A stretch of DNA of 57,009 bases from Alcaligenaceae bacterium (GCA_029265795.1 JAJUGV010000008.1:1-57009), one strand, 5' to 3'. Positions 9,832-20,761 are shown, counted from the stretch's first letter. Numbers and translations are program-made. Notes: a model not told the origin generated them from the letters alone.

Positions 9832-11229
9832 TTATGCCGATAGGGGCGCCGCAGTGTCGCCATTGCTAACGGTCGCTCTTCTGACTCGCAGCTTCAGGCC
9901 CTGGGTACCGGTCACCGTGACGGCATCCCCAACGTGCAAGGGCTCGTTGCAGACCACGCGCCAGTTCTCGCCGCGGATCTCGGCATAAACCATGCCGTCT
10001 TCCAGGCCCACCACTCTGCCCTGCTCGCCCACCATCGCTTCATGCCCCGAAACTGTATGCGCGCGGCGACTCCGGATTGCGATGGTGCCGGCGCCAATGA
10101 TGATGATGGCACTAGCCAGACCAATGGAAACCAGAAACGGTATGGAAAGCTCGTAATAGCTAGGGACATCCGGGCCGGTCATAAACAGCCCGCCGAGGAC
10201 GAAGGCAAGCAAGCCGCCGACACCGAGCGCGCCGAATGAAGGCAGAAAGACTTCGCCCACCATCATCAGCAACCCAAGCACGAGCAATGCCACCCCCGCC
10301 CAGTTGACCGGCAGCATGTGCAAGCCATAAAGCCCCAGCAGCAGGCAGATGAGACCTGCTACACCCGGCAGCGCGGTGCCGGGACTCATCATTTCAAAGA
10401 AAAGTCCATAGATGCCGAGCATCATGAGAATAACGGCCAGCTGCGGGTTGGCAAGAAAGGAAAGCAGCTTGTTGCGCCAATCCGGTGCGATACGCTGCAC
10501 GTGTGCGCCCTGTGTAGAAAGGGTGATGGTCTTGCCGTTACTCAGGATAATCTGTCGGCCGTCCGCCTGCGTCAATAGAGACTGGAGATTGGGCGCAATG
10601 ATTTCCACTACTCCGGCCTTGTGAGCTTCGCCCGCCGATATGGATCGCGCTTCCCGTACCGCCGCCTCAGCAAAATCCGGGTCACGGCCCCGTAGTTCGG
10701 CCAGGCTGCGAATATACGCTGCAGCATCGTTTGCCACTTTGGCGGCCATGGTGTCTTGTGCTGACCGGGCCTTGCTTTTTTCAGAGTCTTCTTTACTGCG
10801 GGAATCGTCGTTGCCCGGCAGGCCGGTTCCCACAGCCACCGGTGAAGCCGCTCCTAAGTTGCTGGCCGGAGTCATGGCTGCCAAATGACTGGCATAGAGA
10901 ATGAAGGTGCCCGCACTGGCGGCACGGGCGCCACCGGGAGCGACATAGACTGCGATAGGCAGCTGCGCGGAGAGCATCCGGCGGATAATTGCGCGCATGG
11001 ATGCGTCGAGGCCACCCGGCGTATCCAGCTCGATGATTAGCAGCTGGGCGCCTGCAGTTTCTGCGCTGGCAATGCCCTGGATAATAAAGTCGGATGTGGC
11101 GGGGCTAATGGCGCCCTGCACTTCCAACACCATGATTTCGCCAGGAGTCTGAGCGCGAGTAGGCCCGTGCAACAGCACCCCGACCGCAATCAATAACCAA
11201 GACAGCCAGAAGGTCATCGCCTTTCCCAT
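9832..11229 (-). CDS. NfeD-family membrane serine protease (ClpP-like plus NfeD domain)
   Basis: A protein of 465 residues with a signal or first membrane segment (residues 6-20, cleavage possible after TRAQ). A ClpP-class protease domain follows at about 31-225. The nucleophile is probably Ser105 in ARAASAGTFI, and Lys164 in MAAKVAND is a candidate general base. Four or five membrane helices lie at about 260-390, and a C-terminal OB-fold NfeD domain contains EQGRVVGLEDGMVYAEIRGENW. The ATG at 11229 is preferred over one eight codons upstream because GGAGG stands 5 bases before it. A Lys- and Ser-rich insert lies between Ser105 and Lys164. Family role: membrane quality control with the slipin next door. 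Confidence 0.91.
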   Translation of the reverse strand: MGKAMTFWLSWLLIAVGVLLHGPTRAQTPGEIMVLEVQGAISPATSDFIIQGIASAETAGAQLLIIELDTPGGLDASMRAIIRRMLSAQLPIAVYVAPGGARAASAGTFILYASHLAAMTPASNLGAASPVAVGTGLPGNDDSRSKEDSEKSKARSAQDTMAAKVANDAAAYIRSLAELRGRDPDFAEAAVREARSISAGEAHKAGVVEIIAPNLQSLLTQADGRQIILSNGKTITLSTQGAHVQRIAPDWRNKLLSFLANPQLAVILMMLGIYGLFFEMMSPGTALPGVAGLICLLLGLYGLHMLPVNWAGVALLVLGLLMMVGEVFLPSFGALGVGGLLAFVLGGLFMTGPDVPSYYELSIPFLVSIGLASAIIIIGAGTIAIRSRRAHTVSGHEAMVGEQGRVVGLEDGMVYAEIRGENWRVVCNEPLHVGDAVTVTGTQGLKLRVRRATVSNGDTAAPLSA

Positions 11230-11297
11230 GTCGGCCTCCGTAGAGCGATACACAGCCCCTGTGCATGCCTTGAGTATAGACGCTCAAAGACCTTAGC

Positions 11298-11651
11298 CTA
11301 GAGTTTCCTTAAGGTTTGCGCCAATATCAAGGCATGGTTGTGGTCCGGGTCCCGAGCACCATACAGCAGCGTGATCTTGCGCTTGCCGGCCTCTTTTACG
11401 ATGGCCTTCAGCCGCTGCTGCACTTGGGGTTGCGCCAGCTCTTTGCGGTATTTGTCGTGAAACTCTTCCCAGCGCTCCGGGGAATGACCGAACCACTTGC
11501 GCAGAGCCGGCGTGGGGGCGATATCCTTTTCCCACAGATCGTACTGGAGCTCGTCTTTGCGCACGCCTCGCGGCCAGAGCCGGTCGACAAGCACGCGCAA
11601 GCCTTCATCGCCTTCGGGCGCATCGTAGACCCGCCGTATATCGACTTTCAT
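11298..11651 (-). CDS. DUF488 family protein (YeaO-like)
   Basis: A small soluble protein of 117 residues. The typical family start is IRRVYDAPEGDEGLRVLVDRLWPRG. Other landmarks are the conserved KWFGHSPERWEEF segment and the C-terminal TLLYGARDPDHNHALIL motif. These features define DUF488, whose biochemical role is not established. It sits between fumC and nfeD on the same strand, with gaps of about 60-70 bases on both sides, so it may be part of the same transcript. I would not infer more. Confidence 0.9.
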   Translation of the reverse strand: MKVDIRRVYDAPEGDEGLRVLVDRLWPRGVRKDELQYDLWEKDIAPTPALRKWFGHSPERWEEFHDKYRKELAQPQVQQRLKAIVKEAGKRKITLLYGARDPDHNHALILAQTLRKL

Positions 11652-11712
11652 GCACCGCCCTCACCAAAAGTGCCTGTCGCGCTGCAACTTGCTCCCCGGC
11701 AGCCTGCCAGGC

Positions 11713-13113
11713 TCAAAGCCGGTTAGATGTCATTCTCATGGGTACGATCCACTGATCGTACTGTTCGTCAGTGACATAGCCCAACGATAGCGCCGCCTCA
11801 CGCAGTGTGCTGCCCTCTTTTTGCGCCTTCTTGGCGATTTCAGCGGCTTTGTCATAGCCGATATGCCGGTTCAAAGCCGTCACCAGCATGAGGTTTTTTT
11901 CCAGATTCTCGGTGATTCGGGGAATATTCGGCTCTATGCCCCGCGCGCAGTGCTCGTTGAATGCCAGGCATGCATCGCCCAGTAATTCAATGCTTTCCAG
12001 CACATTGTGCACCATCACGGGCTTGTAGACGTTTAGCTGGAAATTGCCCTGTGTGCCGGCGAATGCCACCGCCGCATCGTTCCCGAAAACTTGCACACAC
12101 ACCATCGTAAGCGCCTCGCTTTGCGTGGGGTTGACCTTGCCAGGCATGATGGATGAGCCAGGTTCATTATCGGGAATAAGGAGTTCACCAATGCCGCAAC
12201 GTGGGCCGCTTGCCAACCAGCGCACGTCATTCGCCATTTTCATTAGTGCGCCGGCAAGCGTACGCAGTCCGGCGGATAGATTGACCAGAGCATCATGCGC
12301 CGAAAGTGCGAAGAACTTGTTCTCGGCACTGTGAAACGGCAGGCCCGTGATTTGTGCGATGTGCAGAGCTGCCCGCTCGCCGAACTCGGGATGGGCGTTC
12401 AGCCCCGTTCCTACTGCAGTACCGCCAATGGCAAGCTCGTAGATGCCGGGAAGTGCCGCATCGACCGCTTGCAGACCGAAATCAATCTGCGCCACCCAAC
12501 CGCCGATTTCCTGGCCGAGAGTAATGGGTGTGGCGTCTTGCAAATGAGTACGACCGGTCTTGACGACATCGCTGTACTGCTGTGCTTTGCCCGCGAGAGT
12601 GTCACGCAGGCTACGCACTGACGGAAGCAGATGGTTATGCAGTTCACGGCCCACAGCGATGTGCATGGCCGTAGGAAAGGTGTCGTTGGATGACTGGCCG
12701 CGATTCACGTGGTCGTTCGGATGCACGGGTGTCTTACTGCCCCGCTGCCCCCCTGCCAGCTCGATGGCCCGATTGGAGATCACCTCGTTGGCATTCATGT
12801 TGGACTGGGTACCGGAACCGGTCTGAAACACGACCAATGGAAATTCGTCGTTGAGCTTGCCCTCGATGACCTCATCCGCCGCCTGCACAATCAAACGAGC
12901 GACATCCGCGGGCAGTTCGCCCAGCTCGCCATTCGCCAGCGCAGCCGCTTTCTTGAGGATACCCAACGAAGTAATGAGAGAAGCCTGCCAACGAAATCGA
13001 TCGACACCGATGGGAAAATTCTGGATCGAGCGCTGGGTTTGCGCACCCCAATACCGGCGCGCCGGAACAGCGATTTCACCCATGGAGTCGGTTTCGATAC
13101 GCATTTCGGACAT
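11713..13113 (-). CDS. fumC: Fumarate hydratase class II
   Basis: Interconverts fumarate and malate in the TCA cycle. This class needs no iron-sulphur cluster and so survives superoxide and iron shortage. The protein has 466 residues. [25 protein letters not shown] marks the N terminus, [13 protein letters not shown] the mid region, and the fumarase/aspartase signature [13 protein letters not shown] lies near residue 317. The ATG at 13113 is chosen: GAGG lies about 8 bases before it, and E. coli FumC starts at the same point. A GTG three codons upstream is possible. It is downstream of the Epd-like gene by 67 bases on the same strand. Its company with zwf, catalase and an FMN reductase fits a superoxide/peroxide response. 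Confidence 0.95.
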   Translation of the reverse strand: MSEMRIETDSMGEIAVPARRYWGAQTQRSIQNFPIGVDRFRWQASLITSLGILKKAAALANGELGELPADVARLIVQAADEVIEGKLNDEFPLVVFQTGSGTQSNMNANEVISNRAIELAGGQRGSKTPVHPNDHVNRGQSSNDTFPTAMHIAVGRELHNHLLPSVRSLRDTLAGKAQQYSDVVKTGRTHLQDATPITLGQEIGGWVAQIDFGLQAVDAALPGIYELAIGGTAVGTGLNAHPEFGERAALHIAQITGLPFHSAENKFFALSAHDALVNLSAGLRTLAGALMKMANDVRWLASGPRCGIGELLIPDNEPGSSIMPGKVNPTQSEALTMVCVQVFGNDAAVAFAGTQGNFQLNVYKPVMVHNVLESIELLGDACLAFNEHCARGIEPNIPRITENLEKNLMLVTALNRHIGYDKAAEIAKKAQKEGSTLREAALSLGYVTDEQYDQWIVPMRMTSNRL

Positions 13114-13180
13114 GTCGTTCACCTCGAATTAAGAAGTCCCCTACGGCGGGCTATTGGCACTCGGGCAGCAACCGTCGACG

Positions 13181-14263
13181 TCAGCCGGCTTCGACCTGAG
13201 CTGACGGTTGAAACACGCTTGACCACGCCCCAACCGCATCCAGCATACGGTTGGCGAACCCCCACTCATTGTCGAACCAGAGAAACAGGTTCGCAAAGCC
13301 ATCGCCATTCGTACGCGTCTGGCTGCCATCAATGATGACGGAGTTCGGGTTGTGGTTGAAGTCGATGGATGCGTGAGGATGGTTGGAATACGCAATTAAC
13401 CCGGGCGAGCGCCGGGCGAGGTCAACCAGCATGTCGTTCAAGGCGCTCGTGCTGATATCCTGCCCCAGCTTCAGCATGAGATCGATGGCCGATACGTTCA
13501 AGATAGGTACCCGGATCGCCTTCGCCTGCACCTTACCGCGCAGCCCGGGAAGAAGGCGCTCGACCCCTTGTGCCAACCCGGTGGCCACAGGAACAATCGA
13601 TTGCATAGCCGAGCGGGTGCGGCGCAGATCTTTGTGGTGATAGCCGTCGATCAAGGGCTGGTCATTCATGACAGAATGGAGTGTCGTGAGAAAAACGTGC
13701 TCCACCCCAAAATGTTTGTCCAGTGCCGCCAGAACCGGCACGCTGGCATTCGTCGTGCACGACGCATTCGACACAATTCGTGCATCGGCGGGAATACCCC
13801 CTTGGTTGATGCCGTATACGACCGTGTAGTCAACATCTTCTGCGCTGTTTCCCGGGTGTGAGACAAGAACCCGGGGGCAACCCGCTTCGAGGAAACGATT
13901 GAATTCTTGCCGGCTGCCATAGCGCCCGGAACATTCCAAAAGCAAGTCGATTTCCAATGCCGACCAATCTACGTCTTCCGGTGTATGGGCGTGCGTGACG
14001 ACGATATCCTGGCCATTGAGACGCAAGGTGTCGCCGCCGTGTTCAACGCTGCCCGGAAAGATGCCGTGCGTTGAGTCGAATTGGGTCAGATAGACCATGG
14101 TGGCCAAGTCCGACGGTTCGTTGATCGCCACAACCTGAATCTGCTCGCGTAATGCGGATTCATGAATAGCACGCAAAACGCAGCGGCCAATGCGGCCATA
14201 ACCATTGATGGCGATGCGCAGCTTGGGCAAATGGTGGGGTTTGGACCCTTGTGTGGCGGTCAT
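13181..14263 (-). CDS. epd: Erythrose-4-phosphate dehydrogenase-like member of the GAPDH family
   Basis: A GAPDH-fold NAD enzyme of 360 residues that looks closer to Epd than to glycolytic GapA. Epd makes 4-phosphoerythronate on the way to pyridoxal phosphate. INGYGRIGR is near residue 20. The NAD-ribose position reads INEP (Glu where GapA usually has Asp). Further Epd-like segments are DSTHG, CSGRYGSR, VLVSHPG, DLRRTRSAMQSIVPV, DFNHNPNSVIIDGSQTR and DNEWGFANRMLD. Catalytic Cys169 in SNASCTTN and His196 are present. The ATG at 14263 is the best guess; it has no strong ribosome site, and a GTG 11 codons upstream is possible. Being near zwf and gnd, it could use erythrose-4-phosphate from the pentose-phosphate pathway. 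Glyceraldehyde-3-phosphate activity is not excluded. Confidence 0.85.
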   Translation of the reverse strand: MTATQGSKPHHLPKLRIAINGYGRIGRCVLRAIHESALREQIQVVAINEPSDLATMVYLTQFDSTHGIFPGSVEHGGDTLRLNGQDIVVTHAHTPEDVDWSALEIDLLLECSGRYGSRQEFNRFLEAGCPRVLVSHPGNSAEDVDYTVVYGINQGGIPADARIVSNASCTTNASVPVLAALDKHFGVEHVFLTTLHSVMNDQPLIDGYHHKDLRRTRSAMQSIVPVATGLAQGVERLLPGLRGKVQAKAIRVPILNVSAIDLMLKLGQDISTSALNDMLVDLARRSPGLIAYSNHPHASIDFNHNPNSVIIDGSQTRTNGDGFANLFLWFDNEWGFANRMLDAVGAWSSVFQPSAQVEAG

Positions 14264-14309
14264 GTGTATGCAACAAGAAAGGTTGGGGATGCACACACAT
14301 GATACGCCA

Positions 14310-14855
14310 TCAATAATGGTAGCTGTAGTTGAGCTGCAGTATGTTCAAGCCGGGGTTAGGATGCTTGATACCTGCGTTGGAATAGTGCGAGAACCGCAAG
14401 CTGAGTCGGCTGTTATCGGTGAGATGCATTCCGACGCCGATATGGTCACCGAACTGGAATGCGGAGCTGATATTTTTGTTGGCGAAGCGGGTACGCGAAA
14501 ACGCCGTGGCGCCGATGCCGGCCTCAAGGTAATAACGCTCGCCCCAAGTCCAGCGCAGAAACGGTGTAGCGCTCAATTGCCAGGCGCTGCTGGGGCTGCG
14601 CGACCCATCTGCGTGCCAATAGGCGACGCCCAGTTCGCCAACCAGATCCAGGCGGCTACCCCCATCGAATCGGTATGTCCACAGCGAGGCGGATTCCCAT
14701 GCCAGTTCTGCGCGCTGGTAATGGTTACCAGTACCGACTCGGAGGCTGACACTCGGGGTCTGATAGAGCTCTTGTGCCGCAAGGGGCGACGCCACCAGCA
14801 ACATCGTTGCCAGGCCGACCCCTGTGCATGCATGCAGGCGAAATGGTCGATTCAT
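14310..14855 (-). CDS. pagL: Lipid A 3-O-deacylase, PagL family
   Basis: An outer-membrane eight-stranded beta-barrel esterase that removes the 3-linked acyl chain from lipid A. It has 181 residues. The signal peptide ends near SPLAAQ (24-28). Alternating aromatic/polar strands follow, and the catalytic motif is His157-Tyr-Ser159-Asn160 in RFSHYSNAGIKHPNPGLN. The C-terminal aromatic (YSYHY) is typical of barrel proteins. It lies 46 bases upstream of the Epd-like gene and 203 bases downstream of the RND outer-membrane gene, all on the same strand. It may therefore have its own promoter in that gap. Family knowledge: PagL softens endotoxin signalling and alters membrane permeability. Confidence 0.92.
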   Translation of the reverse strand: MNRPFRLHACTGVGLATMLLVASPLAAQELYQTPSVSLRVGTGNHYQRAELAWESASLWTYRFDGGSRLDLVGELGVAYWHADGSRSPSSAWQLSATPFLRWTWGERYYLEAGIGATAFSRTRFANKNISSAFQFGDHIGVGMHLTDNSRLSLRFSHYSNAGIKHPNPGLNILQLNYSYHY

Positions 14856-15058
14856 ACTTTATACGCTTCTTTTCTGGATAAACATATCGGGCTCAACATG
14901 CCCGGATTCGAAGAATTGCCGGCCCCCCAAACAAGCGAGGAGGCGCTGCATCGCTGCCTGCAGCACGTGAAATATTTTACTGCGAGGGACAGCAGCTTGC
15001 GCTGCCGTCTTCGGTGGTCGTGCTTGCAAACAACGTGCCGTGTGGGTCGTGCTCTCTC
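14856..15058. other. Intergenic gap between the efflux outer-membrane gene and pagL
   Basis: About 200 bases. A short reverse-strand frame crosses it, but it has no family resemblance and no ribosome site, so I treat the gap as non-coding. The pagL promoter is expected here; AAAAGAAG lies shortly before the pagL ATG and may serve as its ribosome site. I see no strong terminator. Confidence 0.5.
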
Positions 15059-16477
15059 CTACCCTGCCTGCCAACCCCCGCCCAGCGCACGATACAGGCT
15101 GACCAGGTTCAATTGCTGCTGCAAGCGGGTGGCGAGCAGCGACTGTTGGGCATTGAAAAGTGTGCGCTGCGCGTCCAGCACCTGCAGGAAACTGTCGACG
15201 CCCGTTTCATAACGATGTACCGATAGCGTATGTGTACGCTGCGCCTCAGACAGTAGATCCTTTTGGGCTTGCAGTTGGTCAACATAACGACTGCGTGCGT
15301 CCAGCGCATCCGCCACTTCGCGGAAGCCCGTTTGAACGGCGCGCTCATAGCGAACGATATTGATGTCCCGCTGCACTTTGGCAAGGTCGAGGTTGGCCTG
15401 ACGGTTTCCAAAGTCAAAGATAGGAAGATCCAACCGGGGCAGAAACGCCCATGCACCCGAACCTCCACTGAACAGGCCCGATAAATCGGCACTTGCGGTG
15501 CCTGCCGAGCCGGTCAGGACGATACGCGGGAAGAATGCGGCGCGTGCCGCCGCCACGTTTCCATCGGCCGCACGGATGTGATGCTCGGCGGACAAGACGT
15601 CTGGACGCTGCAACAAGACCTCGCTGGGCAGACTGTCAGGAATGCCGGCCAAATGTACGACTGAAGTCAACTCTGACGGCACCACATCCAGCTTCAGGGG
15701 TTCTGTACTTCCAGTCAGCAGTCGCAACGCATTGAGATCCTGCTGCACAAGCCGGTCGAATTCTGCGCTACGGCTGCGCGCATCGTGCAAGGCACCTTTC
15801 GCCTGGCTGAGATCCAGCTGTGTCGCCACGCCCACCTCGTATTGCCGCTCAACCAGTGCCACAGTGCGCTCGCGTGTTTGCTGTGTCTGCCGCGCAAGGT
15901 CAAGCAGCTGGCTATCGACAACCCAGGCCAGGTAAGCACTGGCGATTTCGCTCACCAAGCTGATGTGCGCGCTGCGCCGCGCCTCCTCGGTGGCAAGATA
16001 ACGTTGCAGTGCTGCATCGCTCAGGCCTCTTACACGCCCGAAAAAATCCAGCTCATACGAGGCCATGGCCCCAGCGGCATATTGCCCGGCAACGCCGCCC
16101 TGCCCGGTCGGCAACAGATCCGCAGGCAGACGCTGCCTTGCCGCGTCACCGTAGACTCCCAGACTGGGGAGCAAGGCCGAGCGCTGAATCCCGTATTGGG
16201 CTCTGGCTGCTTCAACGTTTAGTACGGCTTCCTGCAGATCGCGATTGAGTTCCAGGCCTTGTTCAATCAGCCGTTGTAACTGTGGGTCGACAAAAACCTG
16301 TCTCCAGCCGTTCAACTCAAATGCAGAGTCTTTCACAGCCGCTGTGACCGCCCCGATACGCTCCGGCACAGGCGACTCCGGCCGCTCGTACTTGGGAGTC
16401 ATTGAACACCCCGCCAGCACGGCCAGCATGCATGCCGCGAACGCTGTGCGCAAGCGCTGTTTCGTCAAAATATTCAT
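15059..16477 (-). CDS. RND efflux outer-membrane lipoprotein (OprM/NodT family)
   Basis: The TolC-like exit duct of the pump, 472 residues. The lipoprotein signal ends LAVLAGC, giving lipidated Cys24. Two repeated outer-membrane-efflux domains follow (roughly 60-260 and 270-460), with family landmarks such as [58 protein letters not shown] and ARAAFFPRI. It is the third gene of the pump operon: its start overlaps the stop of the inner-membrane transporter by 4 bases. Confidence 0.94.
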   Translation of the reverse strand: MNILTKQRLRTAFAACMLAVLAGCSMTPKYERPESPVPERIGAVTAAVKDSAFELNGWRQVFVDPQLQRLIEQGLELNRDLQEAVLNVEAARAQYGIQRSALLPSLGVYGDAARQRLPADLLPTGQGGVAGQYAAGAMASYELDFFGRVRGLSDAALQRYLATEEARRSAHISLVSEIASAYLAWVVDSQLLDLARQTQQTRERTVALVERQYEVGVATQLDLSQAKGALHDARSRSAEFDRLVQQDLNALRLLTGSTEPLKLDVVPSELTSVVHLAGIPDSLPSEVLLQRPDVLSAEHHIRAADGNVAAARAAFFPRIVLTGSAGTASADLSGLFSGGSGAWAFLPRLDLPIFDFGNRQANLDLAKVQRDINIVRYERAVQTGFREVADALDARSRYVDQLQAQKDLLSEAQRTHTLSVHRYETGVDSFLQVLDAQRTLFNAQQSLLATRLQQQLNLVSLYRALGGGWQAG

Positions 16478-19400
16478 TGTTGTACCGTCTCCGCTGCGGG
16501 TGTGGATTCCTGAACCGTTACCTTCTTACGATTGAATATTCGGTTCACCACCACATAGAACAGAGGGATGAAATAGACTGCCAGCACCGTGGCGGACACC
16601 ATGCCTCCAATCACGCCGGTGCCGATGGCATGGCTGCTACCGGAGCTGGCTCCGCTGGCGATTGCCAGGGGCACAACGCCCAGAATGAAGGCCAGTGAGG
16701 TCATGACAATGGGTCGCAAGCGCAATCGGGCAGCATGGGTGGCGGCCTGCATCACGCTCATGCCATCGCGTTCGTGCAATTCGCGGGCGAATTCCACAAT
16801 CAGTATGGCGTTTTTCGCAGCCAGCCCGGCTGTCGCCAGCAGGCCGATTTGGAAGAACACGTCATTGCCGAGGCCACGCATCAGTACCGCTGCCGTGGCG
16901 CCCAATACCCCGAGGGGAATCACCAATATGACCGCGGTGGGAATGGACCAGCTCTCATAAAGCGCGGCCAGACACAGGAAGATCACAATCAGTGACAGGG
17001 CGTAGAGCATGGGCGCTTGGTCACCGGTTGCACGCTCTTCGAACGACAGCCCCGTCCACTCAATGGTGAAGCCTTGTGGCAGGCGCTGCGCCAGCTCCTC
17101 TACGACAGCCATCGCTTCGCCGGAGCTGTAACCTGGAGCCGGCTCGCCCAAGATTTCGACGGCGGGCAAACCATTGAAGCGGTCCATGCGCGGGGAACCG
17201 ACTTTCCATTCCCCTCGGGCGAACGCTGTAAACGGCACCATTTGCCCTTCCGCGTTTCGCACATACCATTTCGCGAAGTCCTCGGGGGTGACGCGTGACT
17301 CCGGTTCACCCTGGATATACACGCGCTTTACACGATCACCATCCAGGAAATCGTTGACATATGCCGAACCCCAGGCCGCTGACATGGTGGTATTCACATC
17401 GGCCAGCGACAGGCCCATCGCGCGTACCCGTTCATCGTCGATAATGATCTGGTATTGCGGCTCATCGTTCATGCCGTTGGGCCGAACCATCATCAAAGCT
17501 GGATGCTGGGAGGCCTCATACAGAAACTGGTCCCGAGCCTCCATAAGAGCGGCATGCCCCATCCCGCCACGATCCTGAATGTAGAAGTTGAACCCTGTGG
17601 CGTTACCCAGTTCCATAATCGCCGGCGGTGCAAATGAAATCACCATGGCGTCGCGATACTGGGAAAACTCAGCGTTGGCACGGGCCACCACCGAAAATAC
17701 GTCCTGCCCTTCGCCGCTGCGTTCGGCCCAGGGCTTCATCTGGATGAATGCGGCGGCCGAACTTTGCCCTCGCCCGGCGAAGTTGAAGCCGTTGACGGTC
17801 ATCAGCGAATCCACACTGTCGCTTTCATTTTCGAGGAAGTAGGTGGTGATACGTTCCAGCACACGCTCGGTCTGCTCACTGCTGGAGTTTTCGGGAAGCT
17901 GTACCTGAACCACGAAGTTGCCTTGGTCTTCGTCCGGCAGGAACGAAGTGGGGATTTGTTGGAACATCCAGCCGGCAGCGACTGCAATCACGAGGTAGAT
18001 CGCCATGAACGCGGTCTTGCGCTTCAATACCGCGCCCACGCCGCGTTCAAATTTGGCAGCACCCGCATCGAATTTACGATTGAACCAGCCGAAGAAGCCA
18101 CGCCTCGGAGGCTGCTCTCCCTGGGGCAGAGGCTTCAATAAAGTGGCGCATAAAGCGGGCGTGAAAATCAGTGCCACAAACACCGATAGCGTCATGGCGA
18201 CCACGATCGTGATAGAAAACTGGCGATAAATCACACCCGCCGACCCACCAAAGAAGGCCATGGGAACAAAGACGGCGGAAAGCACTAAACCGATTCCCAC
18301 CAACGCGCCTTGGAGCTGCCCCATGGACTTAAGAGTGGCTTCTTTCGGGCCAAGCCCTTCCTCGGCCATAACACGCTCGACGTTTTCAACCACCACAATG
18401 GCGTCGTCCACCAGCATGCCGATGGCAAGTACCAGCCCGAACATAGTGAGAATGTTCAGGTTGAAGCCGCTCATCGCCATGACACCAAACGTTCCCAGCA
18501 CAACTACCGGTACAGCCAGAGCGGGAATCAGCGTGGCGCGAACATTCTGCAGGAAAAGGTACATGACAAGCGTCACGAGGATGATGGCTTCGATCAACGT
18601 CATCACCACGCTCTTCATAGAAGCGTCAACCACTGGAGACGTGTCATACGGGTAGACTATCTTCACCCCATCCGGCAGAAACGGCTCTTGCGCCTGCAGC
18701 ACCTGCTTGACCGCGTCTACCGTCTCGAGCACGTTGGCGCCGGTCGCCAGGCGCAAAGCAAGTGCTGCGGCCGGCTGATTGTTATATCGGCTGGAAATGG
18801 CGAAATTTTCCGCGCCCAGTGCAACGCTGGCCACATCCTTGATGCGCACCTGGGAACCGTCACGATTCACCTTGAGGAGTACGTTCTCGAACTCCGCCAC
18901 GGTCTGCAAGCGCGACTTGCCTGAAACCGTGGCTGACAGCGCGACGCCTTCCACCGAGGGGCGACCGCCCAGCTGACCCGCGGAAACCTGAACGTTCTGC
19001 TCGCGAATGGCCGCAATGACGTCACCCGGTGTAAGTGCATAATTGTTCAGCTTGGCCGGGTCCAGCCAGATACGCATTGCGTTCTGCGCGCCGAACGCCA
19101 GGAAGTCGCCGACCCCCGGTGTACGCACGACCTGGTCCTGCACATTGGAAATGAGATAGTCGGCCAGAGCGTGACTGTCCATCGAGCCGTCTTCGGATAC
19201 CAGGGCCGCAAGCAGCATGAAGTTGATCTGGTACTTAACGACTCGCATTCCCTGAGCCTGAACTTCCTGCGGCAGCAGTGGCATCGCAAGTTGCAGTTTG
19301 TTCTGCACCTGTACTTGGGCGATATCCGGATCCGTTCCTTGCTCGAAGGTAACGATCATGACCATACTGCCGTCGGCATTGCTCTGAGACTGGATATAGC

Positions 19401-19626
19401 GCAAGCCGTCCAGTCCGTTCATCTGCTGCTCAATGACCTGAGCCACCGTATCCTGAACCGTCTGGGCGGACGCGCCCGGATAGGCGGCCACAATAGCGAC
19501 GGCGGGTGGCGACACATCGGGATACTGGCTGACGGGCAGCGAGCGCAATGCAAGGACACCGGCCAGCATGGTGGCAATGGCCAGCACCCATGCAAAAATG
19601 GGGCGATTGATGAAAAATCTGGACAT
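16474..19626 (-). CDS. RND multidrug efflux inner-membrane transporter (HAE1, AcrB/MexB/TtgB-like)
   Basis: A proton-driven trimeric transporter of 1050 residues, the usual length. The N terminus [20 protein letters not shown] and [15 protein letters not shown] are typical. The proton-relay pair Asp-Asp is visible in [17 protein letters not shown] (helix 4). The large periplasmic loops include [16 protein letters not shown]. It exports hydrophobic drugs, solvents or bile-like compounds through the adaptor and duct encoded beside it. It starts 13 bases after the adaptor gene and overlaps the duct gene by 4 bases. Substrate range cannot be read from sequence; the IclR-type regulator next door hints at aromatic compounds. 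Confidence 0.96.
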   Translation of the reverse strand: MSRFFINRPIFAWVLAIATMLAGVLALRSLPVSQYPDVSPPAVAIVAAYPGASAQTVQDTVAQVIEQQMNGLDGLRYIQSQSNADGSMVMIVTFEQGTDPDIAQVQVQNKLQLAMPLLPQEVQAQGMRVVKYQINFMLLAALVSEDGSMDSHALADYLISNVQDQVVRTPGVGDFLAFGAQNAMRIWLDPAKLNNYALTPGDVIAAIREQNVQVSAGQLGGRPSVEGVALSATVSGKSRLQTVAEFENVLLKVNRDGSQVRIKDVASVALGAENFAISSRYNNQPAAALALRLATGANVLETVDAVKQVLQAQEPFLPDGVKIVYPYDTSPVVDASMKSVVMTLIEAIILVTLVMYLFLQNVRATLIPALAVPVVVLGTFGVMAMSGFNLNILTMFGLVLAIGMLVDDAIVVVENVERVMAEEGLGPKEATLKSMGQLQGALVGIGLVLSAVFVPMAFFGGSAGVIYRQFSITIVVAMTLSVFVALIFTPALCATLLKPLPQGEQPPRRGFFGWFNRKFDAGAAKFERGVGAVLKRKTAFMAIYLVIAVAAGWMFQQIPTSFLPDEDQGNFVVQVQLPENSSSEQTERVLERITTYFLENESDSVDSLMTVNGFNFAGRGQSSAAAFIQMKPWAERSGEGQDVFSVVARANAEFSQYRDAMVISFAPPAIMELGNATGFNFYIQDRGGMGHAALMEARDQFLYEASQHPALMMVRPNGMNDEPQYQIIIDDERVRAMGLSLADVNTTMSAAWGSAYVNDFLDGDRVKRVYIQGEPESRVTPEDFAKWYVRNAEGQMVPFTAFARGEWKVGSPRMDRFNGLPAVEILGEPAPGYSSGEAMAVVEELAQRLPQGFTIEWTGLSFEERATGDQAPMLYALSLIVIFLCLAALYESWSIPTAVILVIPLGVLGATAAVLMRGLGNDVFFQIGLLATAGLAAKNAILIVEFARELHERDGMSVMQAATHAARLRLRPIVMTSLAFILGVVPLAIASGASSGSSHAIGTGVIGGMVSATVLAVYFIPLFYVVVNRIFNRKKVTVQESTPAAETVQQ

Positions 19627-19639
19627 GGTCGTTATGCCC

Positions 19640-20761
19640 TTAGTTCGCGTTGATCACAGAGGCGACCTTAACCAGCACACCTGGTCTTACACGCTGGCGA
19701 CCTTCGACAATGATGTGTTCACCCGGATTCAACCCGTCAGTAACCATCCATTGGTTGTTCACCATCCGCTCATTGCGAACACGACGCGCCTCAACGCGCC
19801 CTTCTTCGTCGACGACATAGACCGTAGAGCGCTCATTGCCCAGCATCAGTGCCTGATTGGGGACTAAATAGACGCCGTCGCGGACGCCGCTGTCCACCAG
19901 GGCATGAACAAACATACCCGGCAGAAGCTTACGATCCGGGTTCGGAAATTCCGCACGCAAAGTCACACTACCCGTACTGGGTGCCACCTCGACTTCCGAA
20001 AACTTTAGAGTGCCCGCGTGCTCGTATATCGTCCCGTCCTCCAAACGCAACTGCACGGGAGCCCCCTGCCCGTTCTGCCGGATCTGGCCCGCTTCCAGGG
20101 CGCGACGCAATGCCATCAGTTCAACCGATGACTGAGTCATGTCGACATAAATGGGATCGAGCTGCTGCACTGTCGCCATGGCATTGGGCTGCCCGTTAGT
20201 GACGAGAGCCCCTTCAGAGACAGCTGATCGCCCGATACGGCCCGAGATAGGCGCGAGGACTTTGCTGTAGGTGAGATTGATACGGGCAAGCTCTTCTTCT
20301 GCTTGTGCCTGCAGGTAGGCCGCCTGGGCATCGTCGTGCGCCTGACGGCTCACGGCATCCACCTTCGCCAGCTCGGCGTAGCGCTTGGCCTGCAGCTCTG
20401 CGGTTCGCAGATTCGCAGCAGCTTTCTTGTGGGCCGCCCGATAAATGGCGTCGTCTATTTGGTAGAGCTGCTGTCCTTCCTCGACTTCCGATCCTTCTTC
20501 GAACAAACGCTTCTTAACCAGCCCATTCACCTGGGGCCGTACTTCCGCCACCCGGAATGCCGTGGTGCGACCTGGTAGTTCGCTGGTGATGGTGACGGTG
20601 GCGGGGACGACTTCGAGCACCGTGACCTCGGGTGCCGTCATGGCTTGGCTTGGGGGCCCATCGCCGTCCTTGCTGCAGCCGACGAGAACCAGTGCTGCAC
20701 TCAGAAACAGGATGCCTGGGACGAATGCAGTCTTGCGCAACATACTGCCGTTGCTCTTCAC
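19640..20761 (-). CDS. RND efflux periplasmic adaptor lipoprotein (AcrA/MexA family)
   Basis: A membrane-fusion protein of 373 residues. The lipoprotein signal ends ALVLVGC (Cys29). It has lipoyl halves ([30 protein letters not shown] and the later [18 protein letters not shown]), an alpha-hairpin rich in Ala, Lys and Glu at about 105-160, and a beta-barrel domain. The start is GTG at 20761 with GAGGA shortly before it; an ATG six codons further in lacks such a site. It is first gene of the pump operon. The promoter must lie in the gap shared with the divergent IclR gene. Confidence 0.93.
   Translation of the reverse strand: MKSNGSMLRKTAFVPGILFLSAALVLVGCSKDGDGPPSQAMTAPEVTVLEVVPATVTITSELPGRTTAFRVAEVRPQVNGLVKKRLFEEGSEVEEGQQLYQIDDAIYRAAHKKAAANLRTAELQAKRYAELAKVDAVSRQAHDDAQAAYLQAQAEEELARINLTYSKVLAPISGRIGRSAVSEGALVTNGQPNAMATVQQLDPIYVDMTQSSVELMALRRALEAGQIRQNGQGAPVQLRLEDGTIYEHAGTLKFSEVEVAPSTGSVTLRAEFPNPDRKLLPGMFVHALVDSGVRDGVYLVPNQALMLGNERSTVYVVDEEGRVEARRVRNERMVNNQWMVTDGLNPGEHIIVEGRQRVRPGVLVKVASVINAN

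Noticed and set aside
14859-15074. 71-codon reverse frame in the gap before pagL
   Set aside because: No ribosome site, no resemblance to a family, and it overlaps the 3' end of the outer-membrane efflux gene.
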